A stretch of 64,000 nucleotides of DNA. It comes from Chitinophaga lutea (lineage in GTDB: Bacteria; Bacteroidota; Bacteroidia; Chitinophagales; Chitinophagaceae). Within the stretch, counting starts at the first letter, position 1. Every line of letters begins with the position of its first letter. Location: NCBI RefSeq assembly GCF_003813775.1, contig NZ_RPDH01000001.1, positions 1,054,001 to 1,118,000 on the forward strand. The letters are read 5' to 3'. Position numbers and translations under genes: made by a program. Positions 16,332-25,110 of the stretch are shown here, piece by piece. The notes beneath the pieces are model-generated. The model had not been told where the DNA came from, made no database searches, and was given only the letters and a program-made list of their open reading frames with translations.

Positions 16332-17714
16332 ATGGAAATATCCGGCAACAAGTTTTACAGGCTGTTGGTGAAAATAGGCCGGTACCGCACCAGGTACACT
16401 TCTCATCGAAACTTTCTTATCATCCTCAGTTTTATCGTTGGAGTACTGGCGGCGCTGGCCGCCGTATTACTGAAAGTCAGCGTCCAGTTTTTTGAGCACC
16501 GCGTGGAACTCATGAACAACTGGATGGACAGCAACTGGCTCTCCGCCATCCTGCCGATGATCGGAACAGGCATCTCACTCCTGCTGCTGACACGCTTTTT
16601 CCGCAACCGGCTCAGTCGCGGTGTGGGCTTTATCATTCACAACATCGTCACCAACAAAGGCCGTATCGACAAGCGGCATACTTACGGCCACATTCTCACC
16701 AGCGCCCTGACCGTGGGCTTTGGCGGCAGCGTTGGGCTGGAAGCCCCTATTGTGGCCACGGGAGCGGCAATCGGGTCCAACACCGGGCGCGACCTGCGGC
16801 TTTCCGCGAAAGACACCGTTCTGTTACTGGCCTGCGGCACCGCCAGCGGCATCGCGGCCGTATTCAACAGCCCGTTCGCCGGCATCATCTTCGTGCTGGA
16901 GATATTCCTGCTCGACTTCAGCATTCCCTTTTTCATACCGCTGCTGATTTCCACAGCCACGGCTACCGTTGTTTCACAACTGATCTATCCCGGCAAATTC
17001 ATTTTTGTGGCCAGCGAAAGCTGGAACGTACCGGCCATTCCCTTCTACGTGCTGCTGGGCGTTTTCTGCGGGCTCGTATCGGTGTACATCACCTGGCAGG
17101 TCGACTTCATCGAAGGTTATTTCGAAAAAAGGAGTATGAACTGGAAAAGGTGGCTGATCGCCGGCATCCCGCTGTGCGTCATCATCTTCTTACTGCCGGG
17201 GCTTTACGGGGAGGGATACTCCACCATTACCAGCCTGCTGAAAGGCGATTACGCCAGCATCACGGCACACTCACTGCTGCAGAGCTACAGCCAGTATTCG
17301 TGGGCGATCATACTGATGACGGTATTGCTGGTAGTATTCAAGGTGGTCTGCGCCTGCCTCACCATCAGCGCCGGCGGCAATGGCGGGGTGTTTGCCCCAT
17401 CCATGATCACGGGCGGGCTCAGCGGTTTCCTGTTCGCGTATCTTGTGAACCTTTCCGGCATTTACCAGCTGAATACGCCCAACTTCATCATCACCGCCAT
17501 GGCCGGCGTACTGGCCGGTGTAATGCATGCGCCGCTCACAGCAATATTCCTGATGGCCGAGATTTCAGGTGGTTACAAATTGTTCATCCCGCTGATGATC
17601 GTGACGGCCATTTCGTATTTCATTACCCCGAAATATGTGAAACACTCCGTGTATCACAAATCGCTGGTAGAGCGTAAAATCCTTACCGACACCAGTGAGC
17701 ACGATCATTTCTGA
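16332..17714 (+). CDS. ClC-family chloride channel or Cl-/H+ antiporter
   Basis: This 460-residue inner-membrane protein has the ClC fold with about ten to twelve long hydrophobic segments. Signature motifs are present: GSVGLEAPIVATG (the GREGP selectivity motif, here GLEAP with the gating glutamate kept), FNSPFAGIIFVLE, and NGGVFAPSMITGG (the GxFxP motif). The gating glutamate suggests transporter-type exchange is possible. No C-terminal CBS domains are present, as in many bacterial ClCs. The start is set after the terminator hairpin. Nothing nearby indicates a special role; such proteins serve acid resistance, anion homeostasis or fluoride export, but the fluoride-type motif is absent. Confidence 0.92.
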   Translation: MEISGNKFYRLLVKIGRYRTRYTSHRNFLIILSFIVGVLAALAAVLLKVSVQFFEHRVELMNNWMDSNWLSAILPMIGTGISLLLLTRFFRNRLSRGVGFIIHNIVTNKGRIDKRHTYGHILTSALTVGFGGSVGLEAPIVATGAAIGSNTGRDLRLSAKDTVLLLACGTASGIAAVFNSPFAGIIFVLEIFLLDFSIPFFIPLLISTATATVVSQLIYPGKFIFVASESWNVPAIPFYVLLGVFCGLVSVYITWQVDFIEGYFEKRSMNWKRWLIAGIPLCVIIFLLPGLYGEGYSTITSLLKGDYASITAHSLLQSYSQYSWAIILMTVLLVVFKVVCACLTISAGGNGGVFAPSMITGGLSGFLFAYLVNLSGIYQLNTPNFIITAMAGVLAGVMHAPLTAIFLMAEISGGYKLFIPLMIVTAISYFITPKYVKHSVYHKSLVERKILTDTSEHDHF

Positions 17715-17854
17715 TAGTGACCGCCTGTGAAAAGCTATATGGGAGGAGGCGCCCTAACAGGTGAATGAAAATCCCCGACTGAACGCGGGTAAACAATTTT
17801 ATACTTCCATTCAGTTGTTTTCTGTCAATGACCATCTATCTTCCAAAAAAAATA

Positions 17855-17878
17855 AAAGCCCGGTAGATACCAGGCTTT
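17855..17878 (-). terminator. Intrinsic terminator after the choice-of-anchor I lipoprotein
   Basis: On the minus strand a stem AAAGCC-GGTA / TACC-GGCTTT with a single mismatch is followed by TTTTATTTTTTTT. It starts 22 bp past the stop codon. Confidence 0.8.
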
Positions 17879-17900
17879 CTGTTTTAAGCATGAGATATTG

Positions 17901-19403
17901 TTACAGCGAATTCGGTTTGTAGATTTTAATAATGCCGTCATTCTCGCTGCTCACTACCAGCAAGCTTCTGCCGTTGGGGCTTTTCTGCGCGGGAATGAAC
18001 AGTACGCCTTCAGGCGCGTCGCCACATTTCAACAGTTGCAGGAATACAGGCGCCGAGGGATTGGAAACATCGTACACCGCCACAGCGTCCGCTCTCTCCA
18101 TTCCTACGAAAGCCAGGTCTTTCTGGCCGATGCGGCCCAATGCGATGCCTTCCGGCTCCACACCTTTATCGTCGCTGCGGCCATCGTCGTAGATGCCGGC
18201 AGCGATACATTTTGTTTCCAGTTCGTTTTTGCTGTCGAATACCAGTGCACCGGAGTTACCGTTCCAGACGCTGAAGGAACGCGCGCCGAACGAATGCAAT
18301 TCGTCGTAGTCGCCGTCACCGTCTGTGTCTCCAGACTTGCCGGTCACGTTCAGCCGGCCCAGCACCGCTTCGGCCAGTAATGCGGCCGCATCCGGAAAAG
18401 CGGTGGCATCTAGCTTGAGTTTGGCCACTCTTTTGGCTTCCTCGAATGCCGTGTATTCACGCACATCCCCTTCATTGGCGGTAAACAGGTAGGGAGTGTT
18501 ACCGGTTGTCAGCACGGCAATCGCATCCGGCATGTACATACCTTTCACCTTGTTTTTTTTCAGGGCGATGGTGTTGTCTCTATCACTCAGGTCTACCGCG
18601 TTCGCATCGGTATTGTAATCCTTCATGCCCAGCGGGAACACGGCCGTGATGGTTTTGGAAGCAATGTCGATTCTGGCGATCGCGTTGTTTTCCTGAAGGG
18701 TCACCCAGGCGGTTTTTGAATCCGGGGAAACGGTCACGTATTCCGGTTCGATGTCCTGTGCCAGTGACGCGTTGGGGCCGAAAATCCGGAGTCCTTTCTG
18801 TACCAGGGCAGCCTGCTGTGAGGCGAGGCCTGAAAAATCGATGTTGGTGACGCTATAGTTGTCTTTCACCGAAATCACGGACACCGTGCCTGCCGGATCC
18901 GTCAGGTAATCGGCGGAAGGCTCACCTTCGTTGGCGGTAAGGATATAGGCGCCGTCAGGGCTGAAAGTCACCATGTCCGGCAAAGCGCCTACGGGAATGA
19001 CTTTTATTTCTTTGAAGTCGGTGGTGCTGTAGATCACTACCTTTCCGGGTTGTGTTTTATTGATCGCTTCGATGGCCGCGGCCAGCTTGCCATCGTGCAC
19101 ATCGAGGCTGTTCACCGCACCGTAGCCGCTCACGTTGATGGAAGTGGAGAGGGTTTTCATGTTCGCGGGATCGGAGAAATCGATGATGGTGATCTGGTTG
19201 GTGCCGCCGTTGTTAACTACGAAGAGGCGTTTGGTGAGAGGGTCGTAGGCCGTGATTTCCGCGGCGCCCGCCTCCCCGATATCTATAGCGCCGATTTCGG
19301 AGAAAGTAGCAGGGTCTTCCTTTACGGGAGCCGGTGAATCGTTTTTCGAACAGGCAAATAAGAGGGACAATGAAAAAAGTGCAAGTAGAGGTTGAATGCG
19401 CAT
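17901..19403 (-). CDS. Choice-of-anchor I family beta-propeller lipoprotein
   Basis: This 500-residue protein has a lipoprotein signal with lipobox LLFAC (Cys18). The remainder is a WD40/YVTN-like beta-propeller: repeated phrases such as ITIIDFSDPAN, MVTFSPDGAYILTANEGEPS, YVTVSPDSKTAWVTLQENNAIARID and PYLFTANEGDVREY are typical of the choice-of-anchor I family, related to mesenchyme-specific and alkaline-phosphatase-associated proteins. A DTDGDGDYDE segment could bind calcium. Homologues are cell-surface proteins often annotated as alkaline phosphatase-like, but no phosphatase active site is seen. It is a single-gene unit with its own terminator. Confidence 0.85.
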   Translation of the reverse strand: MRIQPLLALFSLSLLFACSKNDSPAPVKEDPATFSEIGAIDIGEAGAAEITAYDPLTKRLFVVNNGGTNQITIIDFSDPANMKTLSTSINVSGYGAVNSLDVHDGKLAAAIEAINKTQPGKVVIYSTTDFKEIKVIPVGALPDMVTFSPDGAYILTANEGEPSADYLTDPAGTVSVISVKDNYSVTNIDFSGLASQQAALVQKGLRIFGPNASLAQDIEPEYVTVSPDSKTAWVTLQENNAIARIDIASKTITAVFPLGMKDYNTDANAVDLSDRDNTIALKKNKVKGMYMPDAIAVLTTGNTPYLFTANEGDVREYTAFEEAKRVAKLKLDATAFPDAAALLAEAVLGRLNVTGKSGDTDGDGDYDELHSFGARSFSVWNGNSGALVFDSKNELETKCIAAGIYDDGRSDDKGVEPEGIALGRIGQKDLAFVGMERADAVAVYDVSNPSAPVFLQLLKCGDAPEGVLFIPAQKSPNGRSLLVVSSENDGIIKIYKPNSL

Positions 19404-19494
19404 ATGTACGGTTTGTTTCAGGCCGTAATGTTACTGCCGGGGGGTAACCGGAATGTGAAGAAAAGATTATGAAATAGTTAAGGAATGTTTCCGG

Positions 19495-19536
19495 GCAAAA
19501 ACCAGGGCCCCGTTGATCGGAAAAACGGTTGGCCCT
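19495..19536 (-). terminator. Likely terminator after the FAD oxidoreductase
   Basis: On the minus strand the paired arms AGGGCC/GGCCCT and CCGTT/AACGG form a long hairpin followed by GGTTTTTG. It lies about 118 bp past the FAD oxidoreductase stop, in a gap with nothing else of note. Confidence 0.6.
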
Positions 19537-19653
19537 GCCTTCATCATCTGTTGTTATGGGAGAACAAATATGTGCCATACATCATACGCCTAAATTCCCC
19601 ATTTGTGGGTGCTTTATACGCTGAAAGGCGCCATTTGTGTATATCCGTTTCCG

Positions 19654-21381
19654 TTATGAAGCCTGTTCCGCTTTTTCCGGCCACGCGGTTTCAATCCCCT
19701 GGGAGCGGATGCGCTCCTGGAAACCGGCCAGCAGTTCTTTGTGTTCCCGCACGGCACGGGGTGTCACATTCTTTTCAAGCGCGTAGGCGGCTAGCATCCC
19801 CACCGCCTCACCTATCCCCCATTCCACCGGGTGCAACCGGTAGCATCCGTTGGTGATGTGTGTGGTGCCGATGTTTTTATTGGCTGGCAACAGGTTTTCC
19901 ATCCGTACGGGCAGCAACGCGCCCAGCGGAATCTGGAAAGGCAGGCAGCCAAGATGGAAATAATTGTTGCCCGCACTGCTGGGGTGCAGGTCGATACTGT
20001 AATAACCCACGCCGACACTATCCGGGAACACGGCGGCTTTGTTGCCGGTGGACCGCCCGGTGACCTGTGCACGGTGGAGGCTGCCCACATGCTCTTCCAG
20101 CACCGTGAATACGGCTTTGATGCGGCGCGACTCGCGGACGTAAGGATATTTGGCCATCCCGTCTTCCGTGCCCATCACATCTTTCCGCAGTCGCAATCCG
20201 GGCCAGCCTTTGCCGCCATCAGGGCGTGGGGCTTCCGTTTGCAGCCAGTAGAGCAAGGAAAGGCTCAGCTGTTTGGCCCGCTCCACATGGTGCTTGAATT
20301 CTTTTTCGCTAACGCCCACCAGGTTGCCCAGCATATAATCGTTCTGCGGCCAGTTCACGATAGTGATGTCGCCTTTATAGGTGCCGGGCAGAAAATTGTC
20401 TTTATGAATGATACGCCGGTAATTCCAGAGGTTGAGCATGTTGCCCGTTTTGATGCCCTCCGGATGAAAACCCAGCTGAGTGGGCTTCAGCGTCATGGGA
20501 TTGGAATAATGCAAAGCCAGGAGCGGGCCCGGCCAGGCGGGCGTCAGGGCTGGAATGTGGCGGCGCCAGAAATCATATTCCTTTGGTTTGCCGATCACAT
20601 GGTTTTCTCCCGGCACATAGTCCATGGCGAAACACATGGTGAACGACTGCTGGTTGGCCGGGTTTGCGGTTTCCCCGGCGTGCAGTTCTCCTGTCTCCTT
20701 TTTCGCCTCGCTGCCGATGACAAATTCCGTACCCGTGAGCGGCAACAACTCACCGGTTTCCGTGGCATCGGCGAAGTAAGCCGCGGTGAGGGTGTACTCG
20801 CGTTTACTGCGGAGATTCACTGCACGGAGACTTCTTACACGGCTCCCGTCTACATCGGCGCCTTTGATAACATGTTCGCGCAATAACACCAGTTGCCCGC
20901 TGCTGATATACGGCGCGAGCATCTCTTCCAGCACGGCCACCGCCACTCTAGGCTCGTGGCAAAGGCGCGACACGGCGCCGTTTCCCGGGTTGAGACGAGG
21001 ACGTGCTTTGGCGGCTTCGGTGAGGGGATAATTGCGGACATAATATTCACGGATGGCCGTTCTCAGCCGGCGGTACAGTTGAGTAGCGCCATGTGTTTCG
21101 ATGTGGCTGTGCTCATCCGGCGGAACACCCTGTTGGGTGAGCTGTCCACCTATCCAGTCGGTTTCCTCCGTCATGATCACGGTGCGGTTGTTGCGCAGTG
21201 CGGCCAATGCTGCAGCGCAGCCTCCGAGACCCGCGCCGGCGATGACGAGGTCAGCCTTCAACAGGTTTGTTTCTTCAGCAACGACCGGGGCAACCGGTGC
21301 GGCCGAAAAGCCGGTCAACGGGCCGGTTAGCACGGCTCCGCTGCCCATGGCCATTATTTCCAAAAAATTTCTCCTTTTCAT
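19654..21381 (-). CDS. Exported FAD-dependent oxidoreductase (FAD_oxidored family)
   Basis: This 575-residue protein begins with MKRRNFLEIMAMGSG, an RR-containing leader that could be a Tat signal, which would suit export of a folded flavoprotein. The FAD Rossmann motif is ADLVIAGAGLGGCAAALAAL (about residues 43-62), followed by TEETDWIGGQLTQQG and, later, YFADATETGELLPLTG. These fit the PF12831 family, members of which are often encoded in polysaccharide-utilisation loci but whose reaction is unknown. It is divergent from SusC, and a LacI-type operator lies in the shared gap, so it is probably coregulated with the SusCD pair. Confidence 0.85.
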   Translation of the reverse strand: MKRRNFLEIMAMGSGAVLTGPLTGFSAAPVAPVVAEETNLLKADLVIAGAGLGGCAAALAALRNNRTVIMTEETDWIGGQLTQQGVPPDEHSHIETHGATQLYRRLRTAIREYYVRNYPLTEAAKARPRLNPGNGAVSRLCHEPRVAVAVLEEMLAPYISSGQLVLLREHVIKGADVDGSRVRSLRAVNLRSKREYTLTAAYFADATETGELLPLTGTEFVIGSEAKKETGELHAGETANPANQQSFTMCFAMDYVPGENHVIGKPKEYDFWRRHIPALTPAWPGPLLALHYSNPMTLKPTQLGFHPEGIKTGNMLNLWNYRRIIHKDNFLPGTYKGDITIVNWPQNDYMLGNLVGVSEKEFKHHVERAKQLSLSLLYWLQTEAPRPDGGKGWPGLRLRKDVMGTEDGMAKYPYVRESRRIKAVFTVLEEHVGSLHRAQVTGRSTGNKAAVFPDSVGVGYYSIDLHPSSAGNNYFHLGCLPFQIPLGALLPVRMENLLPANKNIGTTHITNGCYRLHPVEWGIGEAVGMLAAYALEKNVTPRAVREHKELLAGFQERIRSQGIETAWPEKAEQAS

Positions 21382-21648
21382 AGTGAATCAGGTGGTGATG
21401 TAAACATGGTTTATTAAAAAGAGCAACGCCTAATATAAGGGCAAATTCCGGCAATATGCTCCTTTTGCTTGGGCAGGTAGCAGCTCGCGGCATCTGGGCG
21501 GCCTGTTACCCGCTGCAGAAACACAGCAGTCCAAATGGATCAAATAGCATCATTTTTTATAAAAAAAGCACAAAAATGCCGCCCGGAATTCCCGAAATTA
21601 GTACCCACAAACAGGGAGCGTGAGAGCGCTTTATTTTTTCACAGGTGA

Positions 21649-21662
21649 TGCAAACGATTGCA
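21649..21662. promoter_or_regulatory. LacI-type operator candidate 1 in the FAD oxidoreductase/SusC gap
   Basis: TGCAAACGATTGCA has perfect TGCAA/TTGCA arms and a central CG, one pair short of a perfect 14-bp palindrome. It resembles the site before GH105 (GCAAACGTTTGC). Confidence 0.6.
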
Positions 21663-21778
21663 CTTATTCGCAGCGTTGGGGTAAACTTCAGTAAACACTA
21701 TTTTTTAACTTCTAACCCGATTACAGGTGTGACGCCATATGGTCCACAGTTATGAATAAAATTCCATGTAATAGATAC

Positions 21779-21792
21779 TGCAAACGTTTCCA
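21779..21792. promoter_or_regulatory. LacI-type operator candidate 2 upstream of SusC
   Basis: TGCAAACGTTTCCA keeps the left arm and the AAACGTTT core of the GH105 site with changes in the right arm. A further AAACGTGCA follows at once, so a second half-site may be present. It lies 177 bp before the susC start. Confidence 0.5.
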
Positions 21793-21903
21793 TAAACGTG
21801 CAGCATTACGACAGTCCTTTTAATCCCGTTCCATTTATTTATTGAGCTTGCCGGTCAACGACCGCATAAAAATTTCCATGATCAGCAATTCATCTATCCG
21901 GTG

Positions 21904-21919
21904 CCGGGACCCGTCCCGG
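21904..21919 (+). other. Short GC hairpin in the presumed susC leader
   Basis: CCGGGAC and GTCCCGG pair across a minimal loop, about 49 bp before the SusC start codon. It could be a leader structure affecting translation; there is no T-run, so it is not a terminator. Confidence 0.35.
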
Positions 21920-21968
21920 TAACACATCAGCAGAAACCAAACGCAGACTTTCATTTAAAAATTCCGTT

Positions 21969-24900
21969 ATGAAATTTTTCATTCTTCCCGTCATGCCTTC
22001 GTGGCAACGGCAGCGGCGCGGCCTATGGCTGAAGGCCCTGCTCCTCCTGGGCACCATTTTCACCGTGCCATCCTTATACGCACAAGCACAAAACATTGTT
22101 GTAAAAGGAGTAGTCACCTCCGAAACCGGCGACCCGCTGCCCGGTGCCGCCATCGCCATCAAAGGCAGCACACAGGGCGTAGCCTCCGGTTCCGACGGTT
22201 CATTCCAGATGCAGGTACCCGCCAACACCACCCTGCGTATCACTTTCATCGGCTATCTCATGCGTGAGATCAAAATAGGCGCCACCGCGCCGGATAACCT
22301 GCGCATCCAGCTCAGTCCGGACAAAAGCGACCTGAACGAAGTTATTGTAGTGGGTTACGGCAAACAGAAAAAATCCGATATCACCGGTTCCATCGTGTCC
22401 ATCAACGAACGCGCCCTCCGCGATGTGCCGGTGGCCAATATCAGCCAGGCGCTCCAGGCGCAGGCCGCGGGCATCGACGTGCAGAAATCCGGCGGCAACA
22501 ACAAACCCGGCGCCACGCCTAAAATTCTCATCCGCGGCGCCAGGTCGGTGAATGCTTCCAACGACCCGCTTTTTGTGGTGGACGGCATTCCCTACAACGG
22601 CAACATCAACGATCTGAACCAGAACGATGTGACCTCCGTGGAAATTCTCAAAGACGCTTCCGCCACCGCCATTTACGGTTCCAGGGGCGCCAACGGCGTT
22701 ATCCTCATCAGCACGCGTCGCGGCAAACCGGGCGCACCGGTAGTGACCTACAGCGGTTATGGCGGCTTCGTGAAAAACAGGGGCAAGTTTCCCATCATGA
22801 ACGGCGCTGAATTCGCCACTTTTAAAAAATGGGCGAAAATCAACGGCACACCCGGTAAATATTCCGGCCTCGATGATCCGCGGTTGAACAATCCAGGTGA
22901 AGAATTCACCCCCATGGAAATCGAATCGATGAAAACCGGGCGCAGTACAGACTGGCAGGACCTCATATACAGGACCGGCATGATGACCGACCATCAGCTG
23001 GGCGTTACCGGCGGTACGGAAAACACTCAATACGCCGCCTCCGCAGGCTATTACAAAGAAACCGGCATCTATCCCGGGCAGTCGTTCGAGCGCTTTTCCC
23101 TCAAACTCAGCGTAGACCAGCAATTCTCGAAACGTGTGCGCGCCGGCGTTAGTTCCCTCAACACCCTCACCACTACCAACGGAGAAAACGCCAACCCGAT
23201 GGGGCAGGCACTGAGAGCCAACCCACTGTCTGTTCCCTACGACAGCGCCGGCAATCTCGTGGGTTATGTGGAAGGCAACGCCAACCAGGTATGGAACCCG
23301 CTCGCCAACTTCGTGAAAGGCGCTTCCGTGGAAAACCGCAAACGGTTCAGCACCTTCACCACCTTGTTTTTTGAAGCAGAGCTGTTCAAGGGGCTTAAAT
23401 ATAAATTCAATGCAGGGGCCGAAATCCGGAGCGACGTATACGGCAACTTCTACGCCAGCGCCACCACCAACCAGTTGGGCGCACCTTCCCGCTCCGCCAA
23501 TGCCACGCGGTATTCCACCAATTTCACGCTGGAAAACCTGCTCACATACGACCGGGTGATCGCCAACAAACACCGCATCAACTTTACCGGCATGTACAGC
23601 TGGCAGCAATCGTATTTCCAGGAAAACAGCTTCGGCAATAACACACTGCCGGCGGATTACCTTGAATACTACACGCCTCAGTTCGGGGCCAACCCGACAG
23701 GTACCGGCCGCCTCGACCGCTGGGACATCCTCTCCTACATGGCCCGTCTGAACTATGGTTTCGACGACCGTTATATGCTGACGCTGACCATGCGCGCCGA
23801 TGGTTCTTCCCGCCTTGCGCCGGGCAACAAATACGAGGCATTCCCATCCGTCGCCCTGGCCTGGAACATCAGCCAGGAAGGTTTCCTGAAAGGCAACAGC
23901 ACCCTGTCGCAACTGAAACTGCGCGCCACCTACGGTAAAACGGGCAATACAGCCATCGACCCGTACCAGACGCTGGGCAGCCTTGCAGACATCCGGTACA
24001 ACTATGGTCAGAATAACATGGTGGTGGGCGCCTACCTCGCCAACATCGCCAATCCTTCCCTCACCTGGGAATACACCAATACCATCAACGCCGGTATCGA
24101 TTTCGGTATCCTCAACAACCGCATCAGCGGTACGCTCGATGTGTACAAACAGTTCACCAATTCCCTGCTGCTGCCACAAACGTTGCCCGCAACCAGCGGC
24201 ATCCCGAACTCCATCCTGACCAACGTCGGTAAAACGGAAAACTTCGGGATTGAGCTGCAGCTCAGTTCCAACAACATCCTGGCCAAAGGCCGGAATGATT
24301 TCGGGTGGACGACCGATTTCAACATCTATCTCAATCGCGGCAAAATTACGCAACTGGCCAACGGCGTTACGATGGACGTTGCCAACAACTGGTTCGTGGG
24401 ACAGCCCATCGGCACCATTTACGACCTGAAAAAAATCGGCATCTGGCAGAATACCGCCGCCGATACCGCGCTGGCGCGCTCTTTGGGCCAGACCATCGGC
24501 ACCGGCAACAACTCCGTGATCGGTAACATCAAGGTAGCCGATGTGAACGGCGATAAAAAACTGAATTCAAGCGACCGCATCTTTATAGGTTCCGGCCAGC
24601 CCGACTGGGAAGGGGGTATGACCAACCGCTTCACTTATGCCGGTTTCGATCTGACCGTGGCGGCTTTCGCGAGAATGGGCAGTACATTGATCAGCAACAT
24701 GCACCGGAGCGGTGGTTCGTTCACCAACACTTACCAGGCCAACTACAACAACCTGCGGGCCCGGTACTGGACGCCCACCAACGGCGAAAACTTCTACCCG
24801 AAGCCTAACGCCGGCACCACCAACTCGCCCAACGCCAACCTGCTCAGTTTTTACGACGGCTCTTACCTGAAGATCAGGAGCATCGCGCTGGGTTACAACC

Positions 24901-25091
24901 TGGCGCAAAATCTCACCCGCAAGCTGGGCGTTTCGTCGGTACGGTTGTATTCAACGGTGCGGGATCCGTTCATCCTGTTCTCACCTTATGTGAACAAATA
25001 CGACGGGCTCGATCCCGAATCCGCAGGTGCGCTGGCAGTGGATACGCCACCCACCTGGTCTATGATCTTTGGCCTGAACGTGACATTCTAA
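21969..25091 (+). CDS. SusC/RagA family TonB-linked outer-membrane glycan transporter
   Basis: This 1040-residue outer-membrane barrel imports oligosaccharides or peptides with its SusD lid. After an N-terminal basic stretch and signal peptide (cleavage near SLYAQAQ, about residue 40) comes a carboxypeptidase-regulatory-like domain (VVKGVVTSETGDPLPGAAIAIKG, about 43-120). The plug domain follows, starting VIVVGYGKQKKSDITGSI, with the SusC signature VEILKDASATAIYGSRGANGVILI near residue 225. The rest is 22-strand barrel ending in the aromatic C-terminus NVTF. SusD begins 19 bp downstream. No FecR/anti-sigma gene is adjacent; the flanking LacI-type sites suggest control by a sugar-sensing repressor. 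Confidence 0.95.
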   Translation: MKFFILPVMPSWQRQRRGLWLKALLLLGTIFTVPSLYAQAQNIVVKGVVTSETGDPLPGAAIAIKGSTQGVASGSDGSFQMQVPANTTLRITFIGYLMREIKIGATAPDNLRIQLSPDKSDLNEVIVVGYGKQKKSDITGSIVSINERALRDVPVANISQALQAQAAGIDVQKSGGNNKPGATPKILIRGARSVNASNDPLFVVDGIPYNGNINDLNQNDVTSVEILKDASATAIYGSRGANGVILISTRRGKPGAPVVTYSGYGGFVKNRGKFPIMNGAEFATFKKWAKINGTPGKYSGLDDPRLNNPGEEFTPMEIESMKTGRSTDWQDLIYRTGMMTDHQLGVTGGTENTQYAASAGYYKETGIYPGQSFERFSLKLSVDQQFSKRVRAGVSSLNTLTTTNGENANPMGQALRANPLSVPYDSAGNLVGYVEGNANQVWNPLANFVKGASVENRKRFSTFTTLFFEAELFKGLKYKFNAGAEIRSDVYGNFYASATTNQLGAPSRSANATRYSTNFTLENLLTYDRVIANKHRINFTGMYSWQQSYFQENSFGNNTLPADYLEYYTPQFGANPTGTGRLDRWDILSYMARLNYGFDDRYMLTLTMRADGSSRLAPGNKYEAFPSVALAWNISQEGFLKGNSTLSQLKLRATYGKTGNTAIDPYQTLGSLADIRYNYGQNNMVVGAYLANIANPSLTWEYTNTINAGIDFGILNNRISGTLDVYKQFTNSLLLPQTLPATSGIPNSILTNVGKTENFGIELQLSSNNILAKGRNDFGWTTDFNIYLNRGKITQLANGVTMDVANNWFVGQPIGTIYDLKKIGIWQNTAADTALARSLGQTIGTGNNSVIGNIKVADVNGDKKLNSSDRIFIGSGQPDWEGGMTNRFTYAGFDLTVAAFARMGSTLISNMHRSGGSFTNTYQANYNNLRARYWTPTNGENFYPKPNAGTTNSPNANLLSFYDGSYLKIRSIALGYNLAQNLTRKLGVSSVRLYSTVRDPFILFSPYVNKYDGLDPESAGALAVDTPPTWSMIFGLNVTF

Positions 25092-25110
25092 ACCGGAAAA
25101 ACATTATTGT

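Larger units (their letters stand above)
21382..21968. other. 587-bp regulatory gap between the FAD oxidoreductase and SusC
   Basis: No gene is seen here. The gap holds two LacI-type operator candidates and a short hairpin in the presumed susC leader, described separately. I could not place a convincing TTTG/TAnnTTTG promoter for either divergent gene; an ECF-sigma or diverged promoter is possible. Confidence 0.6.

Noticed and set aside
22200..24353. A 717-codon open frame antisense to SusC
   Set aside because: It lies wholly inside the strongly supported SusC gene, has no domain or signal features, and long antisense frames are expected from GC-biased third positions.
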